Shown: piece after piece, positions 7,128-15,727 of the stretch
Layout: each line of letters opens with the position of its first letter
How positions within the stretch are numbered: position 1 is the stretch's first letter
From: JBKEDC01 sp047975205
GTDB lineage: Bacteria > Bacteroidota > Bacteroidia > Bacteroidales > Prolixibacteraceae
Length of the DNA: 64,000 bases
Assembly: GCA_047975205.1 (NCBI GenBank)
Contig: JBKEDC010000036.1
Location: forward strand, 8,307 to 72,306
Direction: 5' to 3'
The notes under the pieces: generated by a model
The model's input: only the letters and a program-made list of their open reading frames with translations
Databases searched by the model: none
Told to the model about the DNA's origin: nothing
Program-made: the position numbers and the translations under genes

Positions 7128-8243
7128 ATGATTTTAAAAAATTTTTTTTCTAAGAGACCTCATGTATTTGCGGTTCGCTATTGCGCATTAGCACTTGCAG
7201 CTATCTCATTATCAACGTCCCTTGTGTCATGTGGAGATGATGATGATGACTTATTAGGTAACTGGGTTGCTTTATCAACTATGAATGGATCCAAAAGAAC
7301 TGCTGCTACCGGTACTACTGTTGAGATTGACGGCAAGGAATATGGGTTTGTGGGTACAGGTATGGATTCAGAGGAAGATCGTTTAGTCGATTTTTGGAGG
7401 TTTGATCCATCTGGAGATACTTATGGCACTTGGATTCAAATAGCTGATTTCCCGGGCATAGCTCGTACAGAAGCTGTGTCTTTCTCTATTAATGGAATTT
7501 TGTATGTAGGTACAGGATTTACTGATATTTCAGGTTCGGATGCAGATGAAAATGCTTATTTGAAAGATTTTTATAAATACGATCCAGCAACTGATACTTG
7601 GACGCAAATAGATGATTTGCCAACAAATTCGGGGGGCGGTATTAAAGCCTGTACAGCTTTTGTGTTAGGTGATAAAGCCTATGTTGGATTAGGTGCAGAT
7701 AGAGATAATGAGTATAAAGATTTTTACGTTTTTAATGGAGCTACCGAGACTTGGGAATCATCGCCTCTTACCGGATTTCCTGGAGATAAATTAACAGGAG
7801 CTGCTTCTTTCGTAATTGGAGATATAGCCTATGTTGGAGCCGGTTCTACAAATGGTTCTTCAGCTAAAGGATTTTTCTCTTTTGATGGAACAAATTGGAG
7901 AAAACTTCATGTGCTGACTACTGATGATGACGATGATTATTCGAAAGATGACGATTACGATTACAATATTGTTCGTAACTATACTGCCACTTTTGTTATG
8001 GACGGCAAAGGATATTTTGCAACAGCAGGGAATAATACGACATCGAGTACTGTATGGGAATATAGACCGGAGAGTGATAAATGGGTAGAGAAAACAGAGT
8101 TTGAAGGTTCTTCTCGCAATCATGCTGTTGGTTTAACCATCAATGGAGTTGGATATGTGACGACAGGAGGTAGTTCCGGTTCTGTTTTCGATGATATTTG
8201 GAGGTTTGAACCTAGTGCTGATCAGTCAGATAGTGATAACTAG
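7128..8243 (+). CDS. Kelch-repeat surface lipoprotein with Asp-rich tracts
   Basis: A 371-residue predicted lipoprotein. The N-terminal signal ends LSTSLVSC followed by GDDDDD; an acidic run right after the lipid-bearing Cys is a known surface-export signal of Bacteroidota lipoproteins, so the protein is probably on the cell surface. The body contains about six kelch motifs (for example GFVGTGMDS, LYVGTGFTDISG, AYVGLGADRD, AYVGAGSTNGSS, YFATAGNN, GYVTTGGSSG, each followed by a W or Y and a D-x-W segment), enough for a beta-propeller. An insert around residue 275, DDDDDYSKDDDYDY, is very acidic and could bind calcium. It is transcribed divergently from DUF4270-barrel under a matching promoter. 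Enzymatic activity cannot be inferred. Confidence 0.85.
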   Translation: MILKNFFSKRPHVFAVRYCALALAAISLSTSLVSCGDDDDDLLGNWVALSTMNGSKRTAATGTTVEIDGKEYGFVGTGMDSEEDRLVDFWRFDPSGDTYGTWIQIADFPGIARTEAVSFSINGILYVGTGFTDISGSDADENAYLKDFYKYDPATDTWTQIDDLPTNSGGGIKACTAFVLGDKAYVGLGADRDNEYKDFYVFNGATETWESSPLTGFPGDKLTGAASFVIGDIAYVGAGSTNGSSAKGFFSFDGTNWRKLHVLTTDDDDDYSKDDDYDYNIVRNYTATFVMDGKGYFATAGNNTTSSTVWEYRPESDKWVEKTEFEGSSRNHAVGLTINGVGYVTTGGSSGSVFDDIWRFEPSADQSDSDN

Positions 8244-8270
8244 AACTAAGAATAGTTACAGAATATAATC

Positions 8271-8309
8271 AAAAAAAAGCTTCTGAATTTAATTCAGAAG
8301 CTTTTTTTT
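8271..8309. terminator. Strong, symmetric terminator after the kelch gene
   Basis: GCTTCTGAATT (8279-8289) pairs perfectly with AATTCAGAAGC (8291-8301), flanked by eight A on the left and eight T on the right, so it could work in both directions. Confidence 0.93.
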
Positions 8310-8355
8310 GATTTAAATTTGTTCGATTAGTTTTAATGTTTTTAGTTAAAATGAT

Positions 8356-8363
8356 TAGTTTTG
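8356..8363 (+). promoter_or_regulatory. -7 box upstream of the small barrel gene
   Basis: TAGTTTTG matches TAnnTTTG and lies 26 bases before the ATG at 8389, after the kelch terminator. No clear -33 element. Confidence 0.5.
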
Positions 8364-8388
8364 AGGTAAATAACATAAATATAAAAAA

Positions 8389-8928
8389 ATGAAAAAGATT
8401 TTATTATTGGTTTGCTTTTTAGTAGCAGGAGTTTCCAGCTCTTACGCTGTATTTCCATTGAATATTGGTATTAAGGCCGGATATACAACGTCTGATATCT
8501 CGGTTAGTAACTTTGACGATTCGAGTATTAGTAAATTTATGATAGGGGCATGGGGACGCTTAAATTTAGGCGAAAGATTACATGTACAACCGGAATTTTA
8601 CTATTCGAAAAAAGGAGGAGAGAAGTATGATTTCAATACCTACAATATACCGGTATTGTTAGGTTATCGCCTGATAAAAAAAGGGCCCCTTAAGTTGAGA
8701 GTAAATGCGGGACCCGTGTTCTCTTTCGTAGGTAAGGCAAACAAAGCCCTAGAAAGTATTGGTGGTTATAAAGATGCTTATACAGCCGTACAGTTTGGAG
8801 CAGGAGTTGACTTCTTAATGCTTAGTTTAGATGTGTCGATGGAGCGAGGAGGAAATATATCAGATATGAAAAATTTTGATGCCAATCCGGCTGTATTTAT
8901 GGTAACATTGGGTTGGAAGATCTTCTAA
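8389..8928 (+). CDS. Small outer-membrane beta-barrel protein (OMP_b-brl type)
   Basis: A 179-residue protein with a signal peptide of about 20 residues (ending SSYA). The rest has the pattern of an 8-stranded barrel: NIGIKAGYTTSDIS at the start, RLHVQPEFYYSKKGG, YNIPVLLGYRL, RVNAGPVFSFVG and a terminal strand VFMVTLGWKIF ending in an aromatic residue, as outer-membrane proteins do. This is the common porin-family/OMP_b-brl type of Bacteroidota. Own promoter and own terminator, so a single-gene unit. Function unknown. Confidence 0.8.
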   Translation: MKKILLLVCFLVAGVSSSYAVFPLNIGIKAGYTTSDISVSNFDDSSISKFMIGAWGRLNLGERLHVQPEFYYSKKGGEKYDFNTYNIPVLLGYRLIKKGPLKLRVNAGPVFSFVGKANKALESIGGYKDAYTAVQFGAGVDFLMLSLDVSMERGGNISDMKNFDANPAVFMVTLGWKIF

Positions 8929-8957
8929 TAGTTGAAGAATTATTTCTATAAATGACC

Positions 8958-8997
8958 TAAACTCAAACAGCAGTAGCTTGTTTGAGTTTATTTTTTT
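8958..8997 (+). terminator. Rho-independent terminator after the small barrel gene
   Basis: TAAACTCAAAC (8958-8968) pairs with GTTTGAGTTTA (8980-8990), 11-base loop, followed by seven T residues. Confidence 0.93.
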
Positions 8998-9029
8998 ACA
9001 CGTTACGTTAATATCTAAATAAAGCCAAG

Positions 9030-9977
9030 ATGTTTTTTAAAGTAATTCTAATCATAGCTATTATTACACAGTTTGTTGCTGCCGGTATTGCTATCAGCCT
9101 GATTCGTAAAACAAAGTATAATGCATCATGGATATTACTTACAGCCGGTTTTTTTCTGCAAGCGGTTCGTCTCGTTGGAGAATATCTTCCTATTGCAGGT
9201 ATTCATCAAACAGACTACACAGAGCTTTTAAGGGCATGGTCTGCTGTGTTAATGGCTTTCCTTTTTGTGATGGGAGTTTTCTATATTCAGAAGATCTTTA
9301 AGTATATGAGCAAGATGGAGGCACAAAGACGACATAGTGAGAAACTATTGTTGAATGCCACTATTCAAGCAGAGGAAACAGAGCGAAAACGCTTCGCTAA
9401 AGAAGTACACGATGGTTTAGGTCCACTACTTTCAACCATAAAAATGTCAGTTTCGGCATTAACTTATCTCGATCTTGACGATAAATCTCGTCAGATTGTA
9501 AATAATACTAATGATGTCATTAATGAAGCGATAAAATCTGTCAAAGAAATCTCTAATAATTTAAGTCCTCATGTATTGGAAAATTTTGGTTTGATGAGAG
9601 CAGTCCAGAATTTTGTGAATAAACTCAATGCATTAAAGATGATTAAAATTACTTTTGAAAGTAATTTAGGCTATCAACGATTTGATAAGGATATAGAGAT
9701 TGTTTTATATCGTGTGATTTGTGAATTAATCAACAATACAATTAAACATGCTGCAGCAGAAAATATTTTCATTGATTTGAATATCAATGAAAAAATGATT
9801 ACAATTGCTTATCACGATGATGGTATTGGTATGGATATTGAACAGTTAGAGAAGCAAAGTCAAGAGGGCATGGGTATTTCTAATATTTTTTCGCGGATTA
9901 GCTCGTTAAGAGGAAATATAGATATGAAGAGTAAGTCTGAGAAAGGTTTTGATATAAATATTACGGTGGAGATATAA
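9030..9977 (+). CDS. NarL-type sensor histidine kinase (HisKA_3)
   Basis: A 315-residue membrane kinase. Three hydrophobic helices lie at about residues 4-24, 33-50 and 71-90, with no extended periplasmic domain, so it probably senses within or at the membrane. A coiled linker leads to the dimerisation/phosphoacceptor motif ERKRFAKEVHDGLGPLLST with His127. The ATPase domain follows, with N-box ELINNTIKHA, G1 box DDGIGM and G2 box EGMGISNI. The response regulator gene begins two bases after its stop, so they form a pair. Signal unknown. The DUF4270/kelch/barrel genes lie immediately upstream and are possible targets, but this is only proximity. Confidence 0.92.
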   Translation: MFFKVILIIAIITQFVAAGIAISLIRKTKYNASWILLTAGFFLQAVRLVGEYLPIAGIHQTDYTELLRAWSAVLMAFLFVMGVFYIQKIFKYMSKMEAQRRHSEKLLLNATIQAEETERKRFAKEVHDGLGPLLSTIKMSVSALTYLDLDDKSRQIVNNTNDVINEAIKSVKEISNNLSPHVLENFGLMRAVQNFVNKLNALKMIKITFESNLGYQRFDKDIEIVLYRVICELINNTIKHAAAENIFIDLNINEKMITIAYHDDGIGMDIEQLEKQSQEGMGISNIFSRISSLRGNIDMKSKSEKGFDINITVEI

Positions 9978-9978
9978 T

Positions 9979-10632
9979 ATGGTAGATAAAAAGCGAAAAG
10001 TTATATTGGTAGATGATCATACTTTATTCAGAAATGGATTGCGCATACTTCTAGATGCCTCCGGTGAATATGAGGTAATTGCAGAGGCTTCCAATGGACA
10101 AGAATTTCTAGTATCACTTGCAAAATGCAATCCGGATGTAGTATTACTTGACATAGATATGCCGGTTATGGACGGAATAACAGCGGCTAAAAAAGCTATT
10201 GAATTATATCCTGATCTTAAGATCATAACTCTGAGCATGTACGGAGAGGAATACTATTATTATGGAATGGTTGATGCGGGAGTAAATGGGTTTTTATTGA
10301 AAAACTCAGATATCACAGAAGTTATTCAAGCAATAGATACTGTTTGCTCCGGAGCTAATTACTTTTCATCTGAATTATTGGATAATTTAGTAATGAATTT
10401 TAGAACGAAACCAGAGCATCATTCTAAGGAGCCCCACTTACTTTCCTCGCGTGAAATAGAAATCTTAATTCTGATATGCAAAGGATTTTCAAATCAAGAA
10501 ATAGGAGATGAGCTTTATATATCGAAGCGAACTGTAGATAAGCATCGAGCAAATATTTTGGAAAAGAGCCAATGCAAAAACACAGCTCAGCTCGTAGTGT
10601 ATGCAATCAAGAATAAGCTTGTTGAAGTTTAG
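9979..10632 (+). CDS. NarL/FixJ-family response regulator
   Basis: A 217-residue DNA-binding regulator. The receiver domain has the acidic pair VDDH (residues 11-14), phosphoacceptor Asp58 in VVLLDIDMPVMDG, and the conserved Lys in FLLKNSD. The C-terminal LuxR-type helix-turn-helix spans about residues 150-215 (LSSREIEILILICKGFSNQE, then ISKRTVDKHRANILEK). It is coupled to the kinase gene. Its target promoters are unknown; the shared element at 6948-6965/7080-7097 is a candidate worth testing. Confidence 0.93.
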   Translation: MVDKKRKVILVDDHTLFRNGLRILLDASGEYEVIAEASNGQEFLVSLAKCNPDVVLLDIDMPVMDGITAAKKAIELYPDLKIITLSMYGEEYYYYGMVDAGVNGFLLKNSDITEVIQAIDTVCSGANYFSSELLDNLVMNFRTKPEHHSKEPHLLSSREIEILILICKGFSNQEIGDELYISKRTVDKHRANILEKSQCKNTAQLVVYAIKNKLVEV

Positions 10633-10673
10633 CTTTTCAATTCTAGGAATTTTCCTTCTAGAGTTGAAAAGCT
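10631..10673. terminator. Long hairpin between the convergent regulator and gnd genes
   Basis: AGCTTTTCAA (10631-10640, beginning in the regulator's stop codon) pairs with TTGAAAAGCT (10664-10673), with an inner AGGAA/TTCCT stem. It lacks a clear T-run on either side, so it is a likely but unproven bidirectional transcript end. Confidence 0.5.
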
Positions 10674-10714
10674 ACTAATAGATAATCTATTGAAATATTG
10701 ATATACTCTCGCTA

Positions 10715-12169
10715 CTAAACATCGTAAGTGGTTGATGCAGTTTTTCCTCCTTTACCTGTCCAATTTGTATGGAAAAACTCACCTCTGGGTTTATCTGTTC
10801 GTTCGTACATGTGGGCTCCGAAATAATCTCGTTGTGCTTGCAATAAATTAGTTGGCAATTTGTGAGTCCTAAGTCCATCGAAATAGTTTATGGCTGATGT
10901 GAGAGCCGGAGTTGGTATTCCATTCAATATTGATAATGCACAAATGCGTCGCCAACCAGCTTGAGCAGTTTCTATTTTATTTCTGAAAAAAGGCGATAAA
11001 AGCAGATTCTGAAGATTCGGTTGTTTGTCGAAAGCATCTTTTATATCGGTTAAAAATGCGGAACGGATGATGCATCCTCCACGCCACATTAAAGCGATAT
11101 CTCCGTAATTCAGCTTCCAATCATATTCATTAGCAGCCCCCATCATGAGTTGGTAACCCTGAGCATACGATATGATTTTAGCTCCATATAATGCCATTTT
11201 TAAGTCATCTAATATCTGCTGTTTATCTCTGTCAAGATTAATAATAGGAGCATCAATTGCTTTAGAAACTTTCATACGCAAACTTTTTTGAACAGATAGA
11301 CATCTGGCAAAAACGGATTCAGCAATTAAACTTAAAGGGACTCCTAAATCTAGGGCTGATACGCCTGCCCACTTTCCGGTGCCTTTTTGCCCTGCTACAT
11401 CTAGAATCTTTTCTACTAATGGTTCTCCTAATTCATCTTTATGCGTTAATATATTAGACGTAATTTCAATTAAATAAGAATCTAGTTCTTCACTATTCCA
11501 TTTTTTGAATATTTCATGCATCTCATCGTGAGATAAGCGTAGCATATCTCTCATAATATGATATGCTTCACCGATAATCTGCATATCACCATATTCAATG
11601 CCGTTATGAACCATTTTTACGAAGTGACCGGCACCGCCTTCGCCAACCCATTCGCAACAAGGCGATCCATCTTCTACCTTAGCTGCAATCGATTGAAAAA
11701 TATCTTTTATATGCACCCAAGCCTTTGGGCTTCCTCCGGGCATCAGAGAAGGACCAGTTAAGGCACCTTCTTCACCACCGGATACACCACTGCCAACGTA
11801 TAACAATCCTTCATTTTCCACATACTTGTTTCTACGACAAGTATCTGAAAAATGAGAATTTCCTCCATCAATAATAATATCTCCTTTTTCCAAATGGGGC
11901 AGAAGCAATGTTATGAAGTCATCAACAGGTTTACCGGCTTTCACTAATAGCATTACTTTTCTTGGTTTTTCAAGCGATGCCACAAACTCCTCAATTGAAT
12001 GTGTTCCAATTATATTTTTGCCTTCACCTCGGTTACTAATGAACTGGTCAACCTTAGCTGTGGTTCGATTGTAAACAGCTACAGTATACCCTTTACTCTC
12101 CATGTTGAGCACGAGGTTTTCCCCCATAACAGCTAATCCTATTAGCCCAATATTAGCTAGTTTTTCCAT
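10715..12169 (-). CDS. gnd: 6-phosphogluconate dehydrogenase, decarboxylating
   Basis: A 484-residue enzyme of full length that converts 6-phosphogluconate to ribulose 5-phosphate and CO2, usually reducing NADP+. The N-terminal Rossmann motif is GLAVMGENLVLNMESKGYTV with NRTT after strand two, which favours NADP+. The substrate-binding segment VGSGVSGGEEGALTGPSLMP and the catalytic Lys in GAGHFVKMVHNGIEYGD are intact, and the C-terminal tail QRDYFGAHMYERTD is present. It lies seven bases after pdxB and is probably co-transcribed with it. No zwf or pgl gene is in the window. Confidence 0.97.
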   Translation of the reverse strand: MEKLANIGLIGLAVMGENLVLNMESKGYTVAVYNRTTAKVDQFISNRGEGKNIIGTHSIEEFVASLEKPRKVMLLVKAGKPVDDFITLLLPHLEKGDIIIDGGNSHFSDTCRRNKYVENEGLLYVGSGVSGGEEGALTGPSLMPGGSPKAWVHIKDIFQSIAAKVEDGSPCCEWVGEGGAGHFVKMVHNGIEYGDMQIIGEAYHIMRDMLRLSHDEMHEIFKKWNSEELDSYLIEITSNILTHKDELGEPLVEKILDVAGQKGTGKWAGVSALDLGVPLSLIAESVFARCLSVQKSLRMKVSKAIDAPIINLDRDKQQILDDLKMALYGAKIISYAQGYQLMMGAANEYDWKLNYGDIALMWRGGCIIRSAFLTDIKDAFDKQPNLQNLLLSPFFRNKIETAQAGWRRICALSILNGIPTPALTSAINYFDGLRTHKLPTNLLQAQRDYFGAHMYERTDKPRGEFFHTNWTGKGGKTASTTYDV

Positions 12170-12176
12170 ATCTTTT

Positions 12177-13307
12177 TTATTTCATTATTACTTGAAATCC
12201 AATGTTACTTAACAGCTTTTGTTGTGTATTGTTTACACTTAATGCAGATATAATATAAAATGGAAATTCTCGACGAACTGGATAGCTACCTCTTAAATTT
12301 TCGAACTGAGATTTGTTACATTGTAAAAGCTTAGAGTCTTCATCAATTTTATAAGTAGCCAGTATAGCTTCTGTTACTATTTCTTGGGTAGTCTTATCTT
12401 TGCCGTTCAGGTTAATCTCATTTGTTTTGGGTTCTTCAATATTGATGCATTTCCAATTGTTGATACCGAAATTGAAGAATGCACTTAGGGCTTGAATAGA
12501 ATGAGAGGTACCATTAGCTTTCCCATCTTTGGAATAGCCGGCAATGTGAGGAGTAGCTATGGTAGCTAATTCTAACAACTCATCATTAATATTAGGTTCA
12601 TTTTCCCAACAATCTATGATTAACCCCTGAAGTCTATTCGTTTTCATACCATTGATGAGTGCTATGCTGTCAGTTACTTCTCCTCTGCACGTATTGATAA
12701 TAAATGGATGACGTGTGCATTCGTGTATAAACGGTTCATTAATTAAGTGAAAATTAGCATCTATGCCTGTCTTATTCAACGGAACGTGCAAACTGATGAT
12801 GTCAGATTTTTGTTTAATTTCTTCTAGGCTTACGAAGTTATCATTACCTTCTTTTCTAGCTCGCGGGGGGTCGTTTAGCAGGACTTTCATACTTAGTAGT
12901 TTGGCTATACGAGCTATCTTGCTGCCTACGTTCCCAACACCAATAATACCTATAGTTAGTTGAGATAGTTTGAGTTTTTGTTTCGTAGCTATGTGTACCA
13001 ATGCTGCTGCTACGTATTGTTCTACAGAACTGCTGTTGCAACCGGGGGCATTCACCCATTTAATATGGGATTTTCTGCAATAATCGGTATCAATATGGTC
13101 AAAGCCAATAGTTGCAGTAACAATTAGCTTCACCGAAGTGCTTTCAAGTAATTTAGAATTACATTGAGTGCGTGTTCTAATTACAATAGCATCAGCATCT
13201 TTTATCAATTGATTATCAATATCAGCGCCATTGCAGTATAAAACTTTGGCAAACGGTTCTAATACACCTTTTATGTATGGAATCTTATTATCGATTACTA
13301 TTTTCAT
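12177..13307 (-). CDS. pdxB: Erythronate-4-phosphate dehydrogenase
   Basis: A 376-residue D-2-hydroxyacid dehydrogenase that oxidises 4-phosphoerythronate in the DXP-dependent route to pyridoxal 5'-phosphate. Features visible are ATIGFDHIDTDYC, the nucleotide-binding GIIGVGNVGSKIARIAK, the catalytic Arg in INTCRGEVTD, the Glu in DCWENEPNI and the His in IATPHIAGYSKDGKANGT. The extra C-terminal domain of about 90 residues (ending in NIGFQVIMK) distinguishes PdxB from related dehydrogenases such as SerA. First gene of a pdxB-gnd operon. Confidence 0.93.
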   Translation of the reverse strand: MKIVIDNKIPYIKGVLEPFAKVLYCNGADIDNQLIKDADAIVIRTRTQCNSKLLESTSVKLIVTATIGFDHIDTDYCRKSHIKWVNAPGCNSSSVEQYVAAALVHIATKQKLKLSQLTIGIIGVGNVGSKIARIAKLLSMKVLLNDPPRARKEGNDNFVSLEEIKQKSDIISLHVPLNKTGIDANFHLINEPFIHECTRHPFIINTCRGEVTDSIALINGMKTNRLQGLIIDCWENEPNINDELLELATIATPHIAGYSKDGKANGTSHSIQALSAFFNFGINNWKCINIEEPKTNEINLNGKDKTTQEIVTEAILATYKIDEDSKLLQCNKSQFENLRGSYPVRREFPFYIISALSVNNTQQKLLSNIGFQVIMK

Positions 13308-13323
13308 TTTCTTTAATTTTTTG

Positions 13324-13331
13324 CAAAACTA
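13324..13331 (-). promoter_or_regulatory. -7 box of the pdxB-gnd operon
   Basis: TAGTTTTG on the minus strand matches TAnnTTTG, 17 bases before the pdxB ATG. No convincing -33 element. Confidence 0.5.
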
Positions 13332-13395
13332 AGGGAAAAACAAATCTTTTCATGCATTATGCTGATTGAATTTTTCATGATAAATGGAGCGCATA

Positions 13396-13435
13396 AAATA
13401 AGGGTATCCCAATATGTTATGGAATACCCTTATTT
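13396..13435 (-). terminator. Terminator of the hexuronate operon
   Basis: AAATAAGGGTAT (13396-13407) and ATACCCTTATTT (13424-13435) form a 12-bp stem. On the minus strand the 3' side runs into TTATTTTA. It lies 22 bases after the exuT stop. Confidence 0.82.
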
Positions 13436-13457
13436 GAAATGATGAAGTAATAATTTA

Positions 13458-14921
13458 CTAACTTAAGTCGGTAATAGGACTATATTTAGGAACTAATGCT
13501 TTCATTACAATCCAACCTATTAGATAGGCTACGGCACATACACAGAAAATGATAAAATATCCGGCTTCAAGACCGGAATATCCCATAAAGTTCAGTCCTG
13601 ATTTTTCTGCATAATCAAAAAGTTTACCGGAACCTTTATTGATTAATGTAGAGCCTAATCCTCCGGCAAGACCACCAATACCTGTTATGGTTGCGATGGC
13701 AGCTTTAGGAAACATATCGCCAACTGTAGAGAAAATGTTTGCTGACCAAGCTTGGTGAGCAGCTCCGGCAATACCGATAATGATTACCGGAAACCAATAA
13801 GAAATAGAACCTAATGGTTGAGCAAATAAGGCTAATAGAGGAAAGAATGCAAAAATCAGCATGGAACGCATGCGACCGGAGTAAGGATCCATTCCTTTTT
13901 TCTCCACCAATATAGTTGGTAAATATCCTCCTAAGATAGAAAGTAAGGTAATTGCATAAAGTACAAATAAAGCGACTTGAGCTTGAGGATCTGATGATTT
14001 CAAACCATACACAGAGCTTAAGTATGCAGGTGTCCAGAATAAAAAGAACCACCAAACACCATCAGTCATGAATTTACCGAATGCAAATGCCCAAGTTTGT
14101 TTATAACTAAGACATTTTAGCATGCTGATTGAACTGCCTGCATTTTCACAGCTTTCGTATTTATCATCACCATCTTGTTGAATATATTCTAGCTCAGCAG
14201 CATTAACTCGCGCATGTTTAGAAGGTTTAGCATATCCGAACTGCCACCAACCCATCCAAATAAATCCAAGTCCACCGATGACAATAAACGAAGCTTCCCA
14301 TCCCCAAGTTGCTGCAAGCCAAGGAATGACAATCGGTGCGGCTAAAGCCCCAACAGTAGCTCCTGCATTGAAAATAGAAGTAGCATATGCACGGTCTTTT
14401 TTAGGGAAATACTCTGCTGTGGTTTTAATAGCAGCAGGAAAGTTTCCGGCCTCACCGATAGCAAGAACTAATCGAGCAAAGATGAACATAGTTACGCTGA
14501 CATTGATAACCTTGCTCACATCGCCGGTTGTAGCAATAAAGTTTTGTATGGACTCACTTGCACCGTGAAATCCGACGAACCAGTTGCCACTAACTACGCC
14601 TGAAGTTGCAATACCGCAAAATGCGTGTAGCACTGCTCCGACAGACCAGATACCAATAGCCCAATGAAAACCTTTTTTAGTCCCCATCCAATCGACGAAT
14701 CGACCGGCAAATAAAAGGCTAATAGCATAAAACATGGAAAAAAGTGCTGTAATTGTTCCGTAATCATTGTTTGTCCAATGAAATTCCGGAGCAATAAAAT
14801 CATTCCAAGTTAAAGAAAGTACTTGCCGATCAAGATAGTTTACTGTTGTTGCCATGAAAAGCATAGCTACAATAGTCCATCTGTAACTCGACATTTTGGT
14901 TGTTCCGTTATTAACAGCCAT
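13458..14921 (-). CDS. exuT: Hexuronate transporter (MFS)
   Basis: A 487-residue major facilitator with about twelve membrane helices, belonging to the anion:cation symporter group that includes ExuT/UxuT. The N-terminus RWTIVAMLFMATTVNYLDRQ is the signature of this group, and the cytosolic motif GRFVDWMGTKKGFHWAIGIW is present between helices 2 and 3. It imports galacturonate or glucuronate with protons. Last gene of the uxaC-kdgK-kdgA-exuT operon and followed by a terminator. Its exact substrate preference cannot be read from sequence. An extra loop near residue 100 (about 25 residues) is longer than in E. coli ExuT. Confidence 0.88.
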   Translation of the reverse strand: MAVNNGTTKMSSYRWTIVAMLFMATTVNYLDRQVLSLTWNDFIAPEFHWTNNDYGTITALFSMFYAISLLFAGRFVDWMGTKKGFHWAIGIWSVGAVLHAFCGIATSGVVSGNWFVGFHGASESIQNFIATTGDVSKVINVSVTMFIFARLVLAIGEAGNFPAAIKTTAEYFPKKDRAYATSIFNAGATVGALAAPIVIPWLAATWGWEASFIVIGGLGFIWMGWWQFGYAKPSKHARVNAAELEYIQQDGDDKYESCENAGSSISMLKCLSYKQTWAFAFGKFMTDGVWWFFLFWTPAYLSSVYGLKSSDPQAQVALFVLYAITLLSILGGYLPTILVEKKGMDPYSGRMRSMLIFAFFPLLALFAQPLGSISYWFPVIIIGIAGAAHQAWSANIFSTVGDMFPKAAIATITGIGGLAGGLGSTLINKGSGKLFDYAEKSGLNFMGYSGLEAGYFIIFCVCAVAYLIGWIVMKALVPKYSPITDLS

Positions 14922-14976
14922 AATCTAAGTTGTTTTTATATTTATAAAAGGTGTGATTAATTTTATTAGTTAGTTA

Positions 14977-15645
14977 TTAGCGCAACTTTTTAGCTATAGC
15001 CAAAGCTTCAGCACATTTATTGGTAATGAATGCCCAATCGCCGTTGTTTACTACATCTTTAGGGAATAATTGAGAACCCATTCCTACACAATGCACTCCG
15101 GCTTCAAACCATCCTTTCATGTTGGCTTCATCCGGAGAAACTCCTCCGGTAGGCATGATGCAAGCGTAAGGCATCGGACCTTTAACCGCTTTTACGAAAG
15201 AAGGACCGCCAACCTGAGATCCCGGAAATATTTTTACTACTTCAACCCCAAGTTCATGAGCTTTTACAATTTCGGTTACAGAACCACAACCTGGACTATA
15301 TGCTACCTTACGTTTGTTACATACTTTAGCCGATTCTTCATCTAATGCCGGAGAAACGACAAAGTTGGTACCTATTTGAAGATATAGTGCTGCAGTGGGA
15401 GCATCAATGATAGATCCAACTCCCATAATCATTTCCGGACATTCTTTTTCTGACCATTTTACGATTTCAGCAAAAACTTCATGAGCAAAGTCGCCACGAT
15501 TAGTAAACTCGAACACGCGAATACCACCATCGTAGCAAGCCTTTACTACATTTTTACAAACTTCAACATCTTTATGATAAAATACAGGAACAACACCTGT
15601 TTCTTTCATAGCAACAGCCACATCAATTCTTGAAAAGCGAGCCAT
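14977..15645 (-). CDS. kdgA: 2-dehydro-3-deoxy-phosphogluconate (KDPG) aldolase
   Basis: A 222-residue class I aldolase that splits KDPG into pyruvate and glyceraldehyde 3-phosphate, the last step of hexuronate and Entner-Doudoroff catabolism. The Schiff-base Lys is Lys138 in VEVVKIFPGS, and the catalytic Glu lies in FEFTNRG near residue 46. MPTGGVSPDEAN is the phosphate-binding loop. It sits between the KDG kinase gene and the transporter gene in the same operon. The symbol eda is equally used. Confidence 0.93.
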   Translation of the reverse strand: MARFSRIDVAVAMKETGVVPVFYHKDVEVCKNVVKACYDGGIRVFEFTNRGDFAHEVFAEIVKWSEKECPEMIMGVGSIIDAPTAALYLQIGTNFVVSPALDEESAKVCNKRKVAYSPGCGSVTEIVKAHELGVEVVKIFPGSQVGGPSFVKAVKGPMPYACIMPTGGVSPDEANMKGWFEAGVHCVGMGSQLFPKDVVNNGDWAFITNKCAEALAIAKKLR

Positions 15646-15678
15646 AATATTTAATATTTAATCAATTGTTATAAATGC

Positions 15679-15712
15679 CATTACCCCCAACTGTTTAAAG
15701 TAGGGGGTAATG
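15679..15712 (-). other. GC-rich intercistronic hairpin between kdgK and kdgA
   Basis: CATTACCCCC (15679-15688) and GGGGGTAATG (15703-15712) form a perfect 10-bp stem with a 14-base loop. No T-run follows on the minus strand, so it is more likely an mRNA-processing or stabilising element than a terminator. Confidence 0.6.
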
Positions 15713-15727
15713 AACCTATTTGTTTAT

